A stretch of DNA of 64,000 bases, from contig NC_089178.1 of assembly GCF_947507565.1 (NCBI RefSeq), forward strand, positions 682,001 to 746,000, read 5' to 3'. This DNA is from Oscarella lobularis. Lineage: Eukaryota; Porifera; Homoscleromorpha; Homosclerophorida; Oscarellidae. Shown piece by piece: positions 33,652 to 46,800 of this stretch. The position numbers were made by a program, and so were the translations under genes. Positions within the stretch are counted from its first letter, which is position 1, and the number at the start of each line of letters is the position of its first letter. The notes under the pieces are model-generated. The model searched no databases and had not been told where the DNA came from. It worked only from the letters and a program-made list of their open reading frames with translations.

Positions 33652-34511
33652 ATGAGCTCGCACCATCCGTTTTCGATTGCTGCCTTGCTTGATCTTGATG
33701 ACAGTCATGCGCGATCTCCTCGAGTTCTGCACCGTCGGGAGGTTATCGTCGACGGCAACGGCAGCTTCTCTGTCTGCGGCAACGTGTCGATGTCGACGTG
33801 GTATCCGTGGATGAATCCCCGGCCTCAGCGAAAGACGAAGAGAGGTCGAAGTGGAGGTACGGTGCATGTTTGGAAATGCCGTGTGTGTGTAAGGGAGGGG
33901 AAGAGAGGCAATTTGCCGTTAGCACTCAACTGTGTTACGTACACGATTTGCCTCGTTTGCAATTGACTTATTTTTGGTCGCAATTGCGAGACCCCCACTC
34001 CCGTGCAATTGCACCTGACGCGCAACTCATTGGCATGCTATTCATTAGCTCATACGTACTCTTCTTCTACACAGATGCGGCCGCCACGGCGATGCCTACA
34101 GCGACTCCAGCAGACAGTCCTGAGTGGACAGTAAGCGACGCGTCGGACGACTCGGAAGGCGGAAAACCGGAGAAGAAAAGTCGCACCGCTTTCACGAGTT
34201 ACCAGCTTTTCGAATTGGAGAAACGGTTCCAATACCAACGCTACCTCGTCAAAGACGAACGACGTCATTTGGCCGTCACGTTGGGATTGACAGATAGGCA
34301 AATTAAAACATGGTTTCAGAACAGAAGGACGAAGTGGAAGCGCCAAAACACCGAGGCGATGTGGGACGACACCCTGAGACGAAGAATGGCTGCCGTCGCC
34401 GCTGCAACCTCTGTCGACATCTGCGGCAACGCCCGTCAACTGGTTCCTCCGTACTTGCATGCACCGTCATTGGCAAGCTGCGCTTCTCATTCACTGTGGG
34501 CGCGAATGTAA
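33652..34511 (+). CDS. ANTP-class (NK/Bar/Tlx-like) homeobox protein with Eh1 motif
   Basis: Two exons, 33652-33856 and 34075-34511, about 213 residues. Residues 6-12 are FSIAALL, an Engrailed-homology-1 motif that recruits Groucho-type corepressors. The homeodomain (about 100-159) begins KKSRTAFTSYQLFELEKRF and has helix 3 DRQIKTWFQNRRTKWKRQ, with the usual Trp48, Gln50, Asn51 and Arg53. TWFQNRRTKWKRQ is closest to BarH and Tlx groups; position 47 is Ile rather than the common Val. A Ser/Asp acidic stretch precedes the homeodomain. Nuclear repressor expected. The subfamily cannot be fixed without a tree. Confidence 0.88.
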
Positions 34512-34895
34512 TTAATTGCCGTAGGTAGATTTGCCATTGTAATTGGATTGATTTACGTACTAAATCAATTTGTCCGGAAGTGGGATAGTATGTCCTTTAG
34601 TGTAATCTTTCGTAGGCTATACAAATAAACACGCCTAATCACATACGGGTTTCTGCTCATAACCGTCATAAAAAGGAGCATGAAAAATTTAGGATTGAGC
34701 AGGCCGAAAATTGATTAACAATTTTTTCGCAAAAAGGTCAGCACAAGTTAAAACCTAGTGAGGCTCAAATTCTAGTTTCCTCCGTCTGTACATCTCTATA
34801 TTCTGATGGCAATTGGAATTGATATGTGACGTCACGGAAACATTAACGCGCGTCTCCTTCATGCTGCAACTGTCGAGCCGATCTCTGCCGAAAAC
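34512..34895. other. intergenic, homeobox 3' / slc25a19 promoter
   Basis: 384 bp without an exon. Contains AATAAA (34624, homeobox polyadenylation) and a palindromic CRE (34827-34834). Confidence 0.5.
34827..34834. promoter_or_regulatory. CRE palindrome upstream of slc25a19
   Basis: TGACGTCA, the full CREB/ATF palindrome, 62 bp before the start codon. A common proximal-promoter element in animals. Confidence 0.45.
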
Positions 34896-36368
34896 ATGAG
34901 TCCGCTGTCGTCGACAGATTACGCCATAGCCGGTGCCGTCTCCGGCATTGTCACTAGAGCCTTTGTGTCGCCTTTGGACGTCCTGAAGATCCGTTTTCAA
35001 CTGCAAATCGAGCCGATATCGCGAGCGAAAGATGTCAGTCTATCGTATTCCCTCTCTGCTCTCACTTTATCTTTCTCTCGAAGCGCAGTCGAAGTACCGA
35101 GGACTGTGGCACGGTCTGAAGGTGATCACGAAAGAGGAAGGCGTTCTCGCTTTGTGGAAAGGACACGTTCCTGGCCAGATGCTATCAATTATCTACGGAT
35201 CCTGCCAAGTGAATTGACCATTCTTCGTTTCCCGTTAACTAGTTTATCTCTCGTTCTAGTTTGTTTCGTTCGAGTATATGACTGCTGGCCTGTCCCGCGT
35301 CTTCGTATTGAAGGAGCGTTGGAAACCAGGTTCTATATCTTGGGAGCGCGCACTTTTTTTTCTATGAGATAAGAACAGATACATGTGGCTAAGTGTGTAG
35401 GCGACAGTCACTATTCCAATACGCACCTGAGTGTAGGGGGCCCCATGCATGACATGACACTTACGCGTTCAAAGCCGTTGCGCGTGCTTTCTTGAATTGG
35501 TATTTATTTTCTCTAGTGTTGCATTTCGTGTGTGGTGGGGTGGCTGGATGCTTGGCTACTATTGCGTCTCAACCCGTTGACGTCTTGAGAACTAGAATGG
35601 TATCTCAGGGCAGAGAAAAGGTGCATAGCCTAAATCAGACACACTGGTGCACCGTTTGAGCCAAGCAGGTCTATAGACACATTTGGCATGCGAGCACTTC
35701 TATGTATAGAACGGAAGGATTTTATTCTTTCTATAGAGGTAAAAGGTTCAGTGCTTTGGTCGTAAATTTTACTCTCATCTGGCAGGCCTTGTGCCCACGT
35801 TGCTTCAAATCTTTCCGTACAGTGGATTCCAGTTTGGGTTCTACTCTTTTTTCAAAACGCTGTGGGATTATGCGTTTGGTTTGGAATCTAAGGTGAAGAG
35901 GTTTTTTGTACCTGTGGCTATTCAGCTGTAATGACGCTTTTCAGTCGTCAACGCGAAATTTTGTCTGTGGAGCTCTTTCAGGAATTTGCAGCAAATCCTT
36001 GGTTCTTCCTTTGGACATGGCCAAGAAGCGACTGCAGGTGACTAACGAACGCTTGCGGGAAAACAATTTCATTTGCTTTGAAAAAAACAGGTGCAAGGTT
36101 TCGAAGAGGCAAGACGCTCGTTTGGAGCTGTAGAAAAATACAGCAGCCTTCGTCATTGCTTTCAATCAGTTGTTGCAAACGAAGGAACCTCGGCGTTATT
36201 CAAGGGTTTTGTTCCAAGTCTAATTAAAGTAGGCTTCGTTATTCTACTTGCTGATGTCAATGGATGACTTTTCAGGCTGCTCTATCCGCTGGGCTGATCT
36301 TCTTCACGTACGAAGAATGCTGCAGCCTTCTCCGTGAATACAAAACAATGATTCCTTTTCTCCTCTGA
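34896..36368 (+). CDS. slc25a19: mitochondrial thiamine pyrophosphate carrier SLC25A19
   Basis: Nine exons encode a six-helix mitochondrial carrier of about 300 residues. The three signature repeats are present: [23 protein letters not shown] and [11 protein letters not shown] (PxDxxKxR type). Family-specific stretches: [60 protein letters not shown] and [20 protein letters not shown]. It imports thiamine pyrophosphate into the matrix. The stop is at 36366-36368 ([10 protein letters not shown]). Confidence 0.93.
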
Positions 36369-36607
36369 AGATGGCAGATCCTACTTTTAACGTATATGTG
36401 CTCTTTAGCGGCCAATTGGCCTCAGGCATAAGTTGACTAGGCGGTGAGACAGTTGGACTTTTGAGGGCCGTTGCTTTAGGCAATGATTGCCTCACTTACA
36501 GAGTGAACAAACAGATTTATATGATATGATATTTTGATCATAATACGGTCTACTATATACTATAGTTATATATGTACGTACAATACTTGTATTATTAGCA
36601 GCTGCTG

Positions 36608-39600
36608 CTACTGATGTTCAGATTTTTTGCTTCGTTTTGATAGGCTCAACAACGAAGACGACTGCATTCCTTCCGTTCGCTTTCGAATACCAGATCGGTT
36701 CGATATGTTTCCCAGAAGAAATTCCTTCTTTTCCGCTTTCTCTCCCTGAATTAGGTAGTGCGAAATGTAATCCTGAGTCAGGCACGGTATCCCGGCTATT
36801 TGAATGCTCTGCACGTCGTCAGGTATGGACAACGCGACTTTTTGATCGACAAACGCAATAGTTGCCTGGCCCATAGTGCCGGGACTGAACGGCGTCCGAC
36901 TACCAACAACCTTACCGCCGCCCGCTTCCAAAAGCCGCTTCATGCCCGCCTGTCGATTCGCGCCAACGGCAAGCAGCACTTTCCAGTCGTGAAACGCCCC
37001 GCCGCGTCCGTCCGCCTAAGAACGCACCATACGGCACGATGATATGATAAGTGACAGAGAGCGTTTACCAGCTTGATTCTCCATTTGGGTGCTGCCAAAG
37101 CGAGCTGATTTTCCGGTTCGCCGCTCACGACAACGCTGCCCCACTCGTGGTCTTCCTCTTGAACGTAGCGTCCGGCTTGGCGGCTTGCTTCGATAAACGA
37201 TTTGTGAAGAATCCATTGACCGGACGCCATCATGGCGAGAAATTTTTCGCTTTGCGTCGGCCGACCGGCTATTAGGTGAGTCGCCGACGGCACGAAACAA
37301 TCCGTGTCGTGAAATTTTCCGCCCAGCGACTCTATGACGGCCGCGTAGTCGTCCTTTTCGCGTCGCTGAATGCCGCTCATGAGAAAGTGCGGCACGGCGC
37401 GACGCGACTTTCGAGGGCTCACGCGAATGGGAGGAACGACTTTCGCCGGACGTCGCACGACGACGACCGGATCGGGATTGGGTGGCGACGTCGTCGTTGT
37501 CGTCGTCGTCGTCTGCAATTGCGTGCGATCCTTTTTACGGAGTCTGCTTTGTTTTCTCACGATCTCCGGCGAGCCTTCGCTCTTGTCGTCATTCGCAGTA
37601 TCGACGTCATCCTCGTCGTTGATCACCACTACGTTACGTTGCTTCGTCGTCGCTTCGCTCTTTCTATCGTCGTTGCCGCTCGTTCTTCTTTTCTGTATGT
37701 GAGCTAGAAAGCGCTCGCGTTCTTCTCGTCCGGAGGGATTCTCGTACGAGACGGACGCTTTCATTAGTCCGGCCACTTTGTCTAGGTTGTCGTCGCTTCC
37801 GTTGCCGTTGCCGCTTCCGGCAGCGGCGACGTTCGACGGAACGACTCGATCGTCGCTGGTCGCCGTGGGCGGGCGAAACGAGGGTCTTCGACCCTTGGTA
37901 GCGGACATCAGTTGATCGACATGACGACGAAACTCGCTGTCGGGCGTCAGACTGAAGACGTCGTTCTCCGAGGATTTTTCTTTGGAAACGGTCGCCTGCG
38001 ATATCGCATCTGCGTCCGAATCGGTTTTAGCTTTCTCGTCGTCTTCGTCGGCACGTTTTCTTGTCGTCAAAACGCTGCCTAACGCCTTTCGCGGATTGTA
38101 CGTGTGCGGAAAGTGAGTCTCGTCGACGCGCGCTTCCGAGTCGCGACAGGCGTAGAGCCAATGGGGCGAAACGACGACGACGCCGCTGTTACGCGCCGCG
38201 CGAATCTCGCGACCGCCGTCTTGTAGTCGACCCTGATGAACGACGTGCGTGCACGTCGTCTCGTACGCGTAGCGATAGTCGGCGCCCAGCGACGACGCTA
38301 GATTGTGAAGCTCGACCTGTTGCTTACTCAACTTCTTCGAGACGAAGAGCACAACGCCGGAAAGGACGTTGCCCACCTGGTGGGAAAATAAAATCGTGAG
38401 TACATGGAAAAGTTGCCCGTCATTAGGTACAGTGAATTTCGTTTCGTAACGACTTCAAGTACAAGTGTCGTTATAACCCCAAATTCACTGTACCAGGGTG
38501 GCGGCTAACAACTGTACCCTGACTGATATAAGAAGCCAAGCTTACGTCTGGGACGGCATGAGTTGAGGAGGTCATAGCAGGAGGCGAATTTCGAGCTGAC
38601 GCGAGAATTCCTTCGCTCTCGGACGGCGTCGCCTGCCGAAGAAAATCGGCAAGACAACCGTCGCCAACGATAAAGTCGTCTTCGGGAAGACGCTCTTTAT
38701 GACGAGCGCATTCAACTGGCCAGTGAATGGTGACAGGAACGACGCCCCAGCGTCTCGTCGTGTTGTACTTCTCACCGGTGGCAGTCTTGAGGAGAAGATG
38801 CGTCGTGCGTTTCATTCGGCCGTCGTCCGTGTCCTGTCTGACCATGCAAAGCTGCATCGTACCGCCGAGCAGTTCGACGAACGTCGTCAACGCGTCGCGT
38901 TCCTCCTCGTCGAATTGACTCACGCAGAAGACGAGATGACGAAACGGTTGGAAATTCTCGGCGATGGCGACGGGACGATAGAGCGGATGGTCGTTGGGAT
39001 CGATCCACCGTTTGTGCTTTATCGACATTTGCAGCCAGAACGGCGTCAGAACGAGCTGATCCGAAGAACGCGACGTGATTCCAGAATCGATGCTGACCAA
39101 TAGAACGTCCGCGGCGTCCATTGACAACGAAACCGAACCTCCGTTGGAACGAATTTCGTCCTGGAGCCGAGTCGTCTCAGTGACGTCGAAAACGTGAAAT
39201 AATTTTCCGGACAAAACTCCAGACGAAGTCGGCTCCAAGACGCCGTTTTCCTCTGGGTTGTCTTTTTCTTCGACGACAGTGTACTGTTTCAAAATATCGT
39301 CGTTATCTTCATCGTCGTCCGGCTGACGGGGTTTGCCCTCGCCGCCGCCTCCGCCGTCCGACTCGAAGGGCTCACTTGCGTCAACGACGTCGACTTCATA
39401 ACCTCCTTCGAGCAATCGTCTTCCTGCCTTGCAACAGTCGACGATCCACTGCGGCGTAATGAAGAAAACCGAGGGAGAAAATTGAGTCTTGTCCGCTTCG
39501 TTACCCACCACGTGCGTCACTGTATCGTCGATAGTATCGATGAAGGTTCCACTGGCGTCATTCACCATCCCTCTCAGAGACCGATCCACGTCCCCTATCA

Positions 39601-40534
39601 ACGCTATCCTACATCCGGCTAAAAAATTTGGTTTCTGTTTCTCGAGAGCTGCTCTTCTCTTCGCCTCGTCCTCGTCTTCCTTAACGGGATACTCGGTCTC
39701 CTTCAGTCGAACGCCAGCCTTTGCGGAATCCCACAACCACTGCGGCGACACGCACATCAATCCCCACTGTTGGGCATATTTGTATTTATCGCCTGACGGT
39801 CGCGCTGCTACGAGATGGCTGCATTCGTCTCGTTCTAATTCGCCGGAGTAGATGCCGCCGTTTTCCTCGATGAGCCGCTTCACGGCAATCCGATCGCCCA
39901 ATCCCGTCACGCTCATCTTACAGCCGAGAAAACACGGACATCGTCGTCCCGTCATCATCGCCTCATCCGTCGACGTCACGCTTCGCTTCTGACTCTCTCT
40001 CCAGCACGCTAGCACCCAGTCTGACGTCATGATCGGGACATGCAAGGCGTCGACGGCGACACGATACTTCTCCGAGAGAACGCTGCCGGCGACGAGATGG
40101 GTCACGTCGGCGCTGACGGCGTGCGATATTTCGCCTCCCATCATAAGAACGACGTCGTAGATTCGCTCGCGTTTGTCGAGCGAGAGGCTCGTGCACGAAA
40201 CGACGACGCCGCGCATTGCCTGATTGAGAACGAGTCCTTGTGACGTCGTCTCGGGTAGCGGTTTCTCGTTCGCGATGCACCAGTCGATCACTTGGGGTCC
40301 CACGACGCGACATTGGCGCTCGCGCAGCTTCGCTACCGCCGCCGACTTGACGCGCGTCGTTACGAACACGGAAGCGGGGTTGAAGGCGTCGTTTGCGATG
40401 TCGTTTTCGGAAAGAACGATCGTTTGGATGCCGAGGCGTTCTGCTTCTGCCTTGACGGATTTCTTGGAGAGAAATCCCTTTGCGGAGACCCCGATGAAGC
40501 AAAGGGTTTGCTCGTTGGTGCTTGTAGTTGTCAT
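36608..40534 (-). CDS. topbp1: DNA topoisomerase II-binding protein 1 (TOPBP1)
   Basis: Scaffold that activates ATR and helps load replication initiation factors. Three exons, 40534-38546, 38376-37069 and 37015-36608, about 1234 residues. Nine BRCT repeats can be read, matching BRCT0-8: three in the first 290 residues (each closing with a Trp helix such as IDWC, SDWVLACW and SPQWLWDSA), then three up to HWPVECARHK. Exon 2 carries BRCT6 (SPHWLYACRD), a charged linker where the ATR-activating segment lies in the family, and BRCT7. Exon 3 carries BRCT8 and a basic tail (RKRTEG, SKRSKKSE). Shorter than human TOPBP1, mostly in linkers. A transposon relic sits in the first intron. Confidence 0.92.
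38430..38490. mobile_element. pogo/Tigger-type MITE relic in topbp1 intron
   Basis: 61-bp element with inverted ends CAGTGAATTT / AAATTCACTG, continuing imperfectly through GTAACGAC/GTCGTTAT, flanked by TA on both sides. CAGTG ends with a nearby TTATAACGA-type stretch and a TA target duplication are typical of pogo-like Tc1/mariner elements. Too short to code a transposase. Confidence 0.55.
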
Positions 40535-40562
40535 CGCCGCGTCGATTTCTCTTTCATCTGGT

Positions 40563-40568
40563 CACGTG
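40563..40568. promoter_or_regulatory. CACGTG E-box between topbp1 and notch
   Basis: Lies 29 bp upstream of the topbp1 start in the 288-bp divergent spacer; context GGTCACGTGGTT. Confidence 0.4.
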
Positions 40569-40822
40569 GTTAAGGTAAATACGTAGCGCACGGTATAGTG
40601 CGCTTTCGCCATCCCTGCGCCCATCATCACCGTGAGAAAATCCATAATCGAGTTAGTTCGAACCAATAGAGGCGCGACTTCTTCATTTCACGTCGCAATC
40701 GAACGCACGCACATCAATTACAAGGTGTGTAGGCGTCGCTTGAGTCTATCCGCGACCTCGTCTCAGTACTGTGCGCGCTGTGATAGATCTGGTGTTCAGC
40801 GGAAATCTACGCTACGAAGAAC

Positions 40823-43800
40823 ATGCCTCGCAGTCGAGGCCTTCTCTTTCTCCTCGTTTACGTCCTCGCGAGGACGACGGTGTCTTATTCAGGTACGAAC
40901 TAACCCAAACATAGCGCCTACCCCGAACGCGTGTGTGGCCCGTTCTCACATCTGGTCGTCGCTTCCAAAAAGAAAACGCGACGCGCATGGCTCGCCGCAT
41001 AGCGTCTCTCCCTTAGGCCTCTTTAGTACGTTCGCAAAAAGGCCTGCGTTTAATTTTCTAATAGTCCCACTGTCTCTAAGCGATTAGGAGACAGCGGCGA
41101 AGTAATAGCGCTTATCCCGCACGTTTATCGCTCGATTTTTTTCGATGTTGTTCGGCTCGTTCGCACGTATGGTGTCAAAAAAAGCCGAGGCCACCCACTT
41201 CAAGCCGTCTCGGCTCTCCCCACGCGTTTCCCTATCTCGCTCGTCGTTCGCTCGCTCTTCGAGCATGATACGAAACAGACTGTACATAAATCTTTCCTTG
41301 TAGCCAATTGCACGCGGACGAAATGCCTCAACGGCGGAACGTGCGAAGTCGTCGGCGCGAGCGAGCGTTGCAGGTGAGTGACAAAACAAAACATACGCGT
41401 AATCGACCTTTGCGGAGAAAAGAATCGGCCTTTCACCGCAATCGCGTCCATCGCAAGGCTTCTCTCGCGCGATCACGACTAGAGGATTCCCATCCGATCG
41501 ATCTTTTCCCAGACGAACCGGAATCCGCTCTCTATTGACACAGACTCTCTCACGCACACGCGACAAACGCCAATTAGGGTTTCAAATTCTTTCTAGATGC
41601 TCGCCCTCGTTTACGGGCGCAACGTGCGACGTGCCCGTCGCCGATCCGTGCGCTTCGAATCCGTGTCGAAGCGCCAACGCGACCTGTCTCTCAGTCGATC
41701 ATCGAAGCTACTACTGTTTATGCGAACCGTACGCCGTCGACGTCGAGTGCGACTTCAACCGGCAACCGTGCACGGCGCCGAATAGTCGATGCGAGAACGG
41801 CGGCGCGTGCGACGTCGCGACCGGTTTGTGCGCTTGTCCGAAGGGCTTCAAGGGTCACCAGTGCGCCGTGGCGTCGAGCGAAATCGATCATTGCGCCAGT
41901 TCGCCGTGCCATCACGGCGGCGTGTGCCGATCGCACGGCAACGATTCGACGTTCGGATGCGTCTGTCTCGAAGGCTACAACGGCACGCGATGTCAAACGG
42001 AGATCGACGAGTGTTCGCTCGTGCCGCCGCGTTGCATGAACGGCGCGACGTGCACGAATACGATCGGCGGATTTTTGTGCAATTGCACTGACGATTATCG
42101 CGGTCGATTGTGCGACAAACACAAGCGTCCGTGCCAATCGTCGCCCTGTCAGAACGGCGGCACGTGTTCGGTCGTCAACGACGACGCCGAGTGCCTGTGT
42201 CCGTCAGGTGAGAAGAAAGTTGACCGCGAGGGCAGTTCGAAGGATTCATCGTCTATATTTTCTATTTTTAGGTTTTACTGGTGATTTTTGCGAAACGATG
42301 ATCGACTATTGCGCGAGCGAGCCCTGCGCTAACGGTGGCGTCTGCGCGCCTTCGGTGGATAGGTTCACGTGCACGTGCCCGCCGACGCTGACCGGTCGCC
42401 TGTGCGACTTGAACGTGGACGAGTGTTCCGGCGACAATAATCCGTGTCTCAACGGCGGCAGATGTCGCGACGTATTTAACGGGTTCCAATGTCGGTGCGA
42501 GGGAACGGGTTTTGTGGGCGAACGGTGCGAAGAGGATTACGACGACTGTCAGGTCAATGCGTGCAAGAACAACGGTACGTGCATCGACGAAATATTGTCG
42601 TTCAAGTGCCTCTGCCCCTTTGGCTTTACGGGGGCCTTTTGCGATGTCATAAATCTGTGCGACTACGCTAACGAATCTCTCTGTCTCAACGGTGGCACTT
42701 GTCGAATGGACATTATCAATCAGGAATTGCAATGCCACTGCCCTCGACAGTTTCAGGGACGAAACTGCAGTGAAGACGTGGACGAGTGTGCCTACGGAAA
42801 GTCGTGCGCCAATGGGGGTACGTGCGTCAATACGTTCGGTTCGTATCGATGCCAGTGCGTGCCTGGATTTACGGGAATCGACTGCGACGTGCCGATCGAT
42901 GACTGTCGCTCGAATCCGTGTCTCAACGGAGGGTCTTGCATCGACGGACATATGAACTATACCTGTCATTGTTTGAACGGATTTTCGGGCGATCAGTGCG
43001 AGACAAACATCGACGATTGCAGCCTATTGCCGTGTTTACACAACGGGGTTTGTCGAGACGGTATTGGGACTTTCACTTGCGACTGTCAACCCGGATACAC
43101 GGGTAAGTAGTATCCTGTTTTACTCTTGTGCTTTGATTTTGAGAATTCTTAGGGTCATTGTGTGACGTGGAGATTGACGAATGTGCGTCAATGCCCTGCA
43201 TGAACGGCGGCTCTTGCAAGGACAACATAGCAGGCTTTGAGTGCACCTGTTCTCTTGGGTTTACCGGTGAGCAGGAACGTAGAAATTGATTCAGTACTCA
43301 TAACACTGCGTATTCTTGTGTCTAGGACTCTATTGTGAGACGAACATTGATGATTGCGTTGCGAGGCCGTGCGATAGAGGCAATTGTGTCGACGGTATCA
43401 ACTCTTTCACCTGTGACTGCGAGCCTGGCTTCAATGGTACTCTGTGCGATGTGAACATCGATGAGTGCACGCCAAATCCTTGTAATAATCAAACGTGTAT
43501 TGACTTGACGAATGCCTACAAGTGTCAGTGCCATCCTGGCTATGCGGCACCTAACTGTGCAGAAATCAACGAATGTCTTCTGAATCCGTGCAAGAACGGG
43601 GGAACGTGCCACGACCTAGTCAATTCATTTCGCTGCAATTGCCCAAGAGGATTCACGGGTTCGACGTGCAACGTGGATATCGACGAATGCGCTTCAAATC
43701 CCTGCATGTTCAACGGCACCTGCTTGGACAGAACGGACGGCTACACCTGCTATTGCGCAAACGGTTTCATCGGAGATCACTGTCAGATCGACGTCGACGA

Positions 43801-46800
43801 CTGCCTGGTGCATCCTTGCAAGAACAACGCAACGTGTCAAGATCAAGTAGCGGGCGTGCTCTGCATTTGCCCGCCCGGCTACACCGGCCACGATTGTAGC
43901 ATCGACGTCGACGAATGCGCGAGCGAGCCGTGCTTGAATGGAGCGACGTGCGCGGACGTCGTGTCAGGGTTCGAGTGCCAATGCAGTCGTGGTTATTCAG
44001 GTAAGCAGCCCTTTCAAGTGCGCGTCTAAATGGTCCGTTACATTAATTCAAAAAATGCTTTTGCAAGTCATGAGGACTAAGGTTCCTCGTTGAATATTTT
44101 AATTGCTCTCTCTCTCCTAAACGTTTCCGGTGTTGTTTTTTAATGACGGCCTTTTAGGAAAACTATGTGATCAAGATATTGACGAATGCGCGTCGTTTCC
44201 GTGTCGCAACGGAGGCACGTGCGTGGAGACGGTGGTCGGTTCGTTTAGCTGTAGTTGTCCGTACAATTACACTGGCGGAATGTGCGAAACTCCTTACGAT
44301 CCGTGTCAAACGGCAACGTGCCGGAACGGAGGCAGCTGCGCTTTGAATGCCTCTTCGCCTGTTGCATATTCAACGTACTGCGTGTGCCCGAAGGGCTTCA
44401 AAGGAGATGAGTGTGAAGCTGACGTGGATGAATGCAAAGACAGGCCTTGTCTGAATGGCGGTACGTGCAGCAACACAAACGGAGCGTTCTATTGCACCTG
44501 CGCGACGGGATACACGGGAAAATTGTGCGAGACAGACATCGACGAATGCCAACTGGCGCCGTGCCAGAACGGAGGAACTGGAGTGGACGGAATCAATCGA
44601 TGCATTTGTACCTGTCCTTTGGGGTACACGGGCGCCGACTGTAGCGTCGACGTAGACGAGTGCTCATCAAATCCGTGCCAGAATCGGGGGCGTTGTGATG
44701 ACCTGTTGAATGGCTACAGATGCACGTGTCCGCCTGGCTTCTCAGGAAACATTTGTGAAACAAACGTCGACGAATGTGCCAGCAAGTAAGTTCGTCTGTC
44801 TGTAAAGGAGATTGGGGCAGCGCTAATGTTTTTCATCTAGCCCTTGTTTGAATGGCGGCTCGTGCGTGGATGGCGCTAATGGGTTCGCGTGCAGCTGTCC
44901 GAAATCTCACGTTGGCTACCAGTGCGAATTGGACGCGAATCCCTGTCAGACGTCGCCGTGCAAGAACGGGGCTACTTGCGTCAACACGAAGAGCAATGGA
45001 TCATCTGTTGACTTTGTGTGCGTGTGCGTCGATGGATATGAAGGTAAAGAATTGGCTTGATGCTATTGTTGGGTCAAACGTATCTCGCTCTCCAGGTAAC
45101 CTATGTGATGTCGATAGGGACGACTGCCTGTCGTCGTTTTGCTCAAACAATTCGACTTGCATTGACGAATTGGACTCGTATTCATGTCATTGCAGTGCGG
45201 GATACACAGGTATATACTGCGACGTCAACGTCGACGAGTGTGCGTCACAGCCATGCCAGCACAACGGAATTTGCACTGATGGTCGCGGTGATTATCAGTG
45301 CGATTGTACGCGCGGTTTCAGTGGACGCAATTGCGAGATAGACGTGAACGAGTGCGATGCCAATCCTTGCCGCAATAACGCGACCTGCATCGATCGTCCG
45401 GGCTTCGCCGAGTGCTCGTGCGAACTCGGATTCACGGGCGTCTTGTGCGACGTAGACGTGGACGACTGCACAGCGAATCGATGCCAGAACGGGGCAACCT
45501 GTCGCGATCGCATCAATGCCTACAGCTGCGATTGTGCGAACGGCTACACGGGCTTGTACTGTGAAACTGATATCGACGAGTGTTTTCCGTTGCCGTGCCG
45601 GAACGGAGGAACTTGCGTTGACCGAGTGGGTTCATTTTCCTGCTCTTGCCTACCGGGATATACTGGAGTACAATGCGAAAGCGATGCAGACGAATGCCTC
45701 TCAGCACCGTGCCACAACAACGGACTTTGTATCGACCAGTTGCAGGGCTACACGTGCAAATGTCAAAGTGGATTCACCGGAACCATTTGTGAGACCGATA
45801 TCGATGACTGCATTGGGATTGATTGCTTTAACGGAGGAACGTGCGTGGATGGAGTGAACTCGTTTTCGTGCCAATGTCCCACTGGCTACACGCATACGCC
45901 TAGCGATGCTCGATGCGTCGCCAGCATCAACGAATGCCTACATCAGCCGTGTGGCGCGAATGGGACGTGCATCAATACACCCAGATCCTATGAATGTCAG
46001 TGCAACATCGGCTTTACTGGAAGACACTGCGATATTCTCGTTGACTATTGCTCGTTGAAGCCATGCCAGAATGGGGCTGTTTGCGTGAAATCGCTTATGG
46101 GCTACAGCTGCCATTGCCGCGCAGGATACACGGGGTTGGACTGCGAGACGGACGTTGACGATTGTGCCTCGTCGCCGTGTCAAAACGGAGCAACGTGTCG
46201 TGACCACGTGAACGCGTACTCGTGCGCGTGTGTGCCCGGCTTTTTCGGCGTTCAGTGCGAGACGAACGTCGATGAGTGCGCCACATTTCCGTGTCAAAAT
46301 GGAGGAGCGTGCGAGGATGGTATTGATGCGTTCACTTGTAAATGCTTGACTGGATACACCGGTGCCAACTGCAGCGAGAACATCAACGAGTGCCTAGGGA
46401 ATCCGTGCGATAACGGTGGCACGTGCGAAGACGCACCGGGCAGTTTTACGTGCATCTGTCTTGCGGGATTTACTGGCTCGACCTGCCAGGTGAACATCGA
46501 TGACTGTGCCACGTATCCGTGTCTAAATGGAGGAACGTGCGTGGATGATATTGATGGCTTCATGTGTGAGTGTCCAAAGGGATACAGCGGCCGGACCTGT
46601 ACCGACTACTGTCCGTGTGAGAACGACGGCAAATGTGATGTAAGTCTTGTTTTTTTGTGTTTTGTGTGTCTACGTTTTCGTTCTCTGTTGCAGAGTGAAT
46701 GTGACGTTGACAGTTGTGGATATGATGGAGGCGATTGCCAGCTTAAAGAAAGCAGCGAAAAAGAGTCAAGCTGTCCGGCGGACTGTGAACAAGTCGTGAC

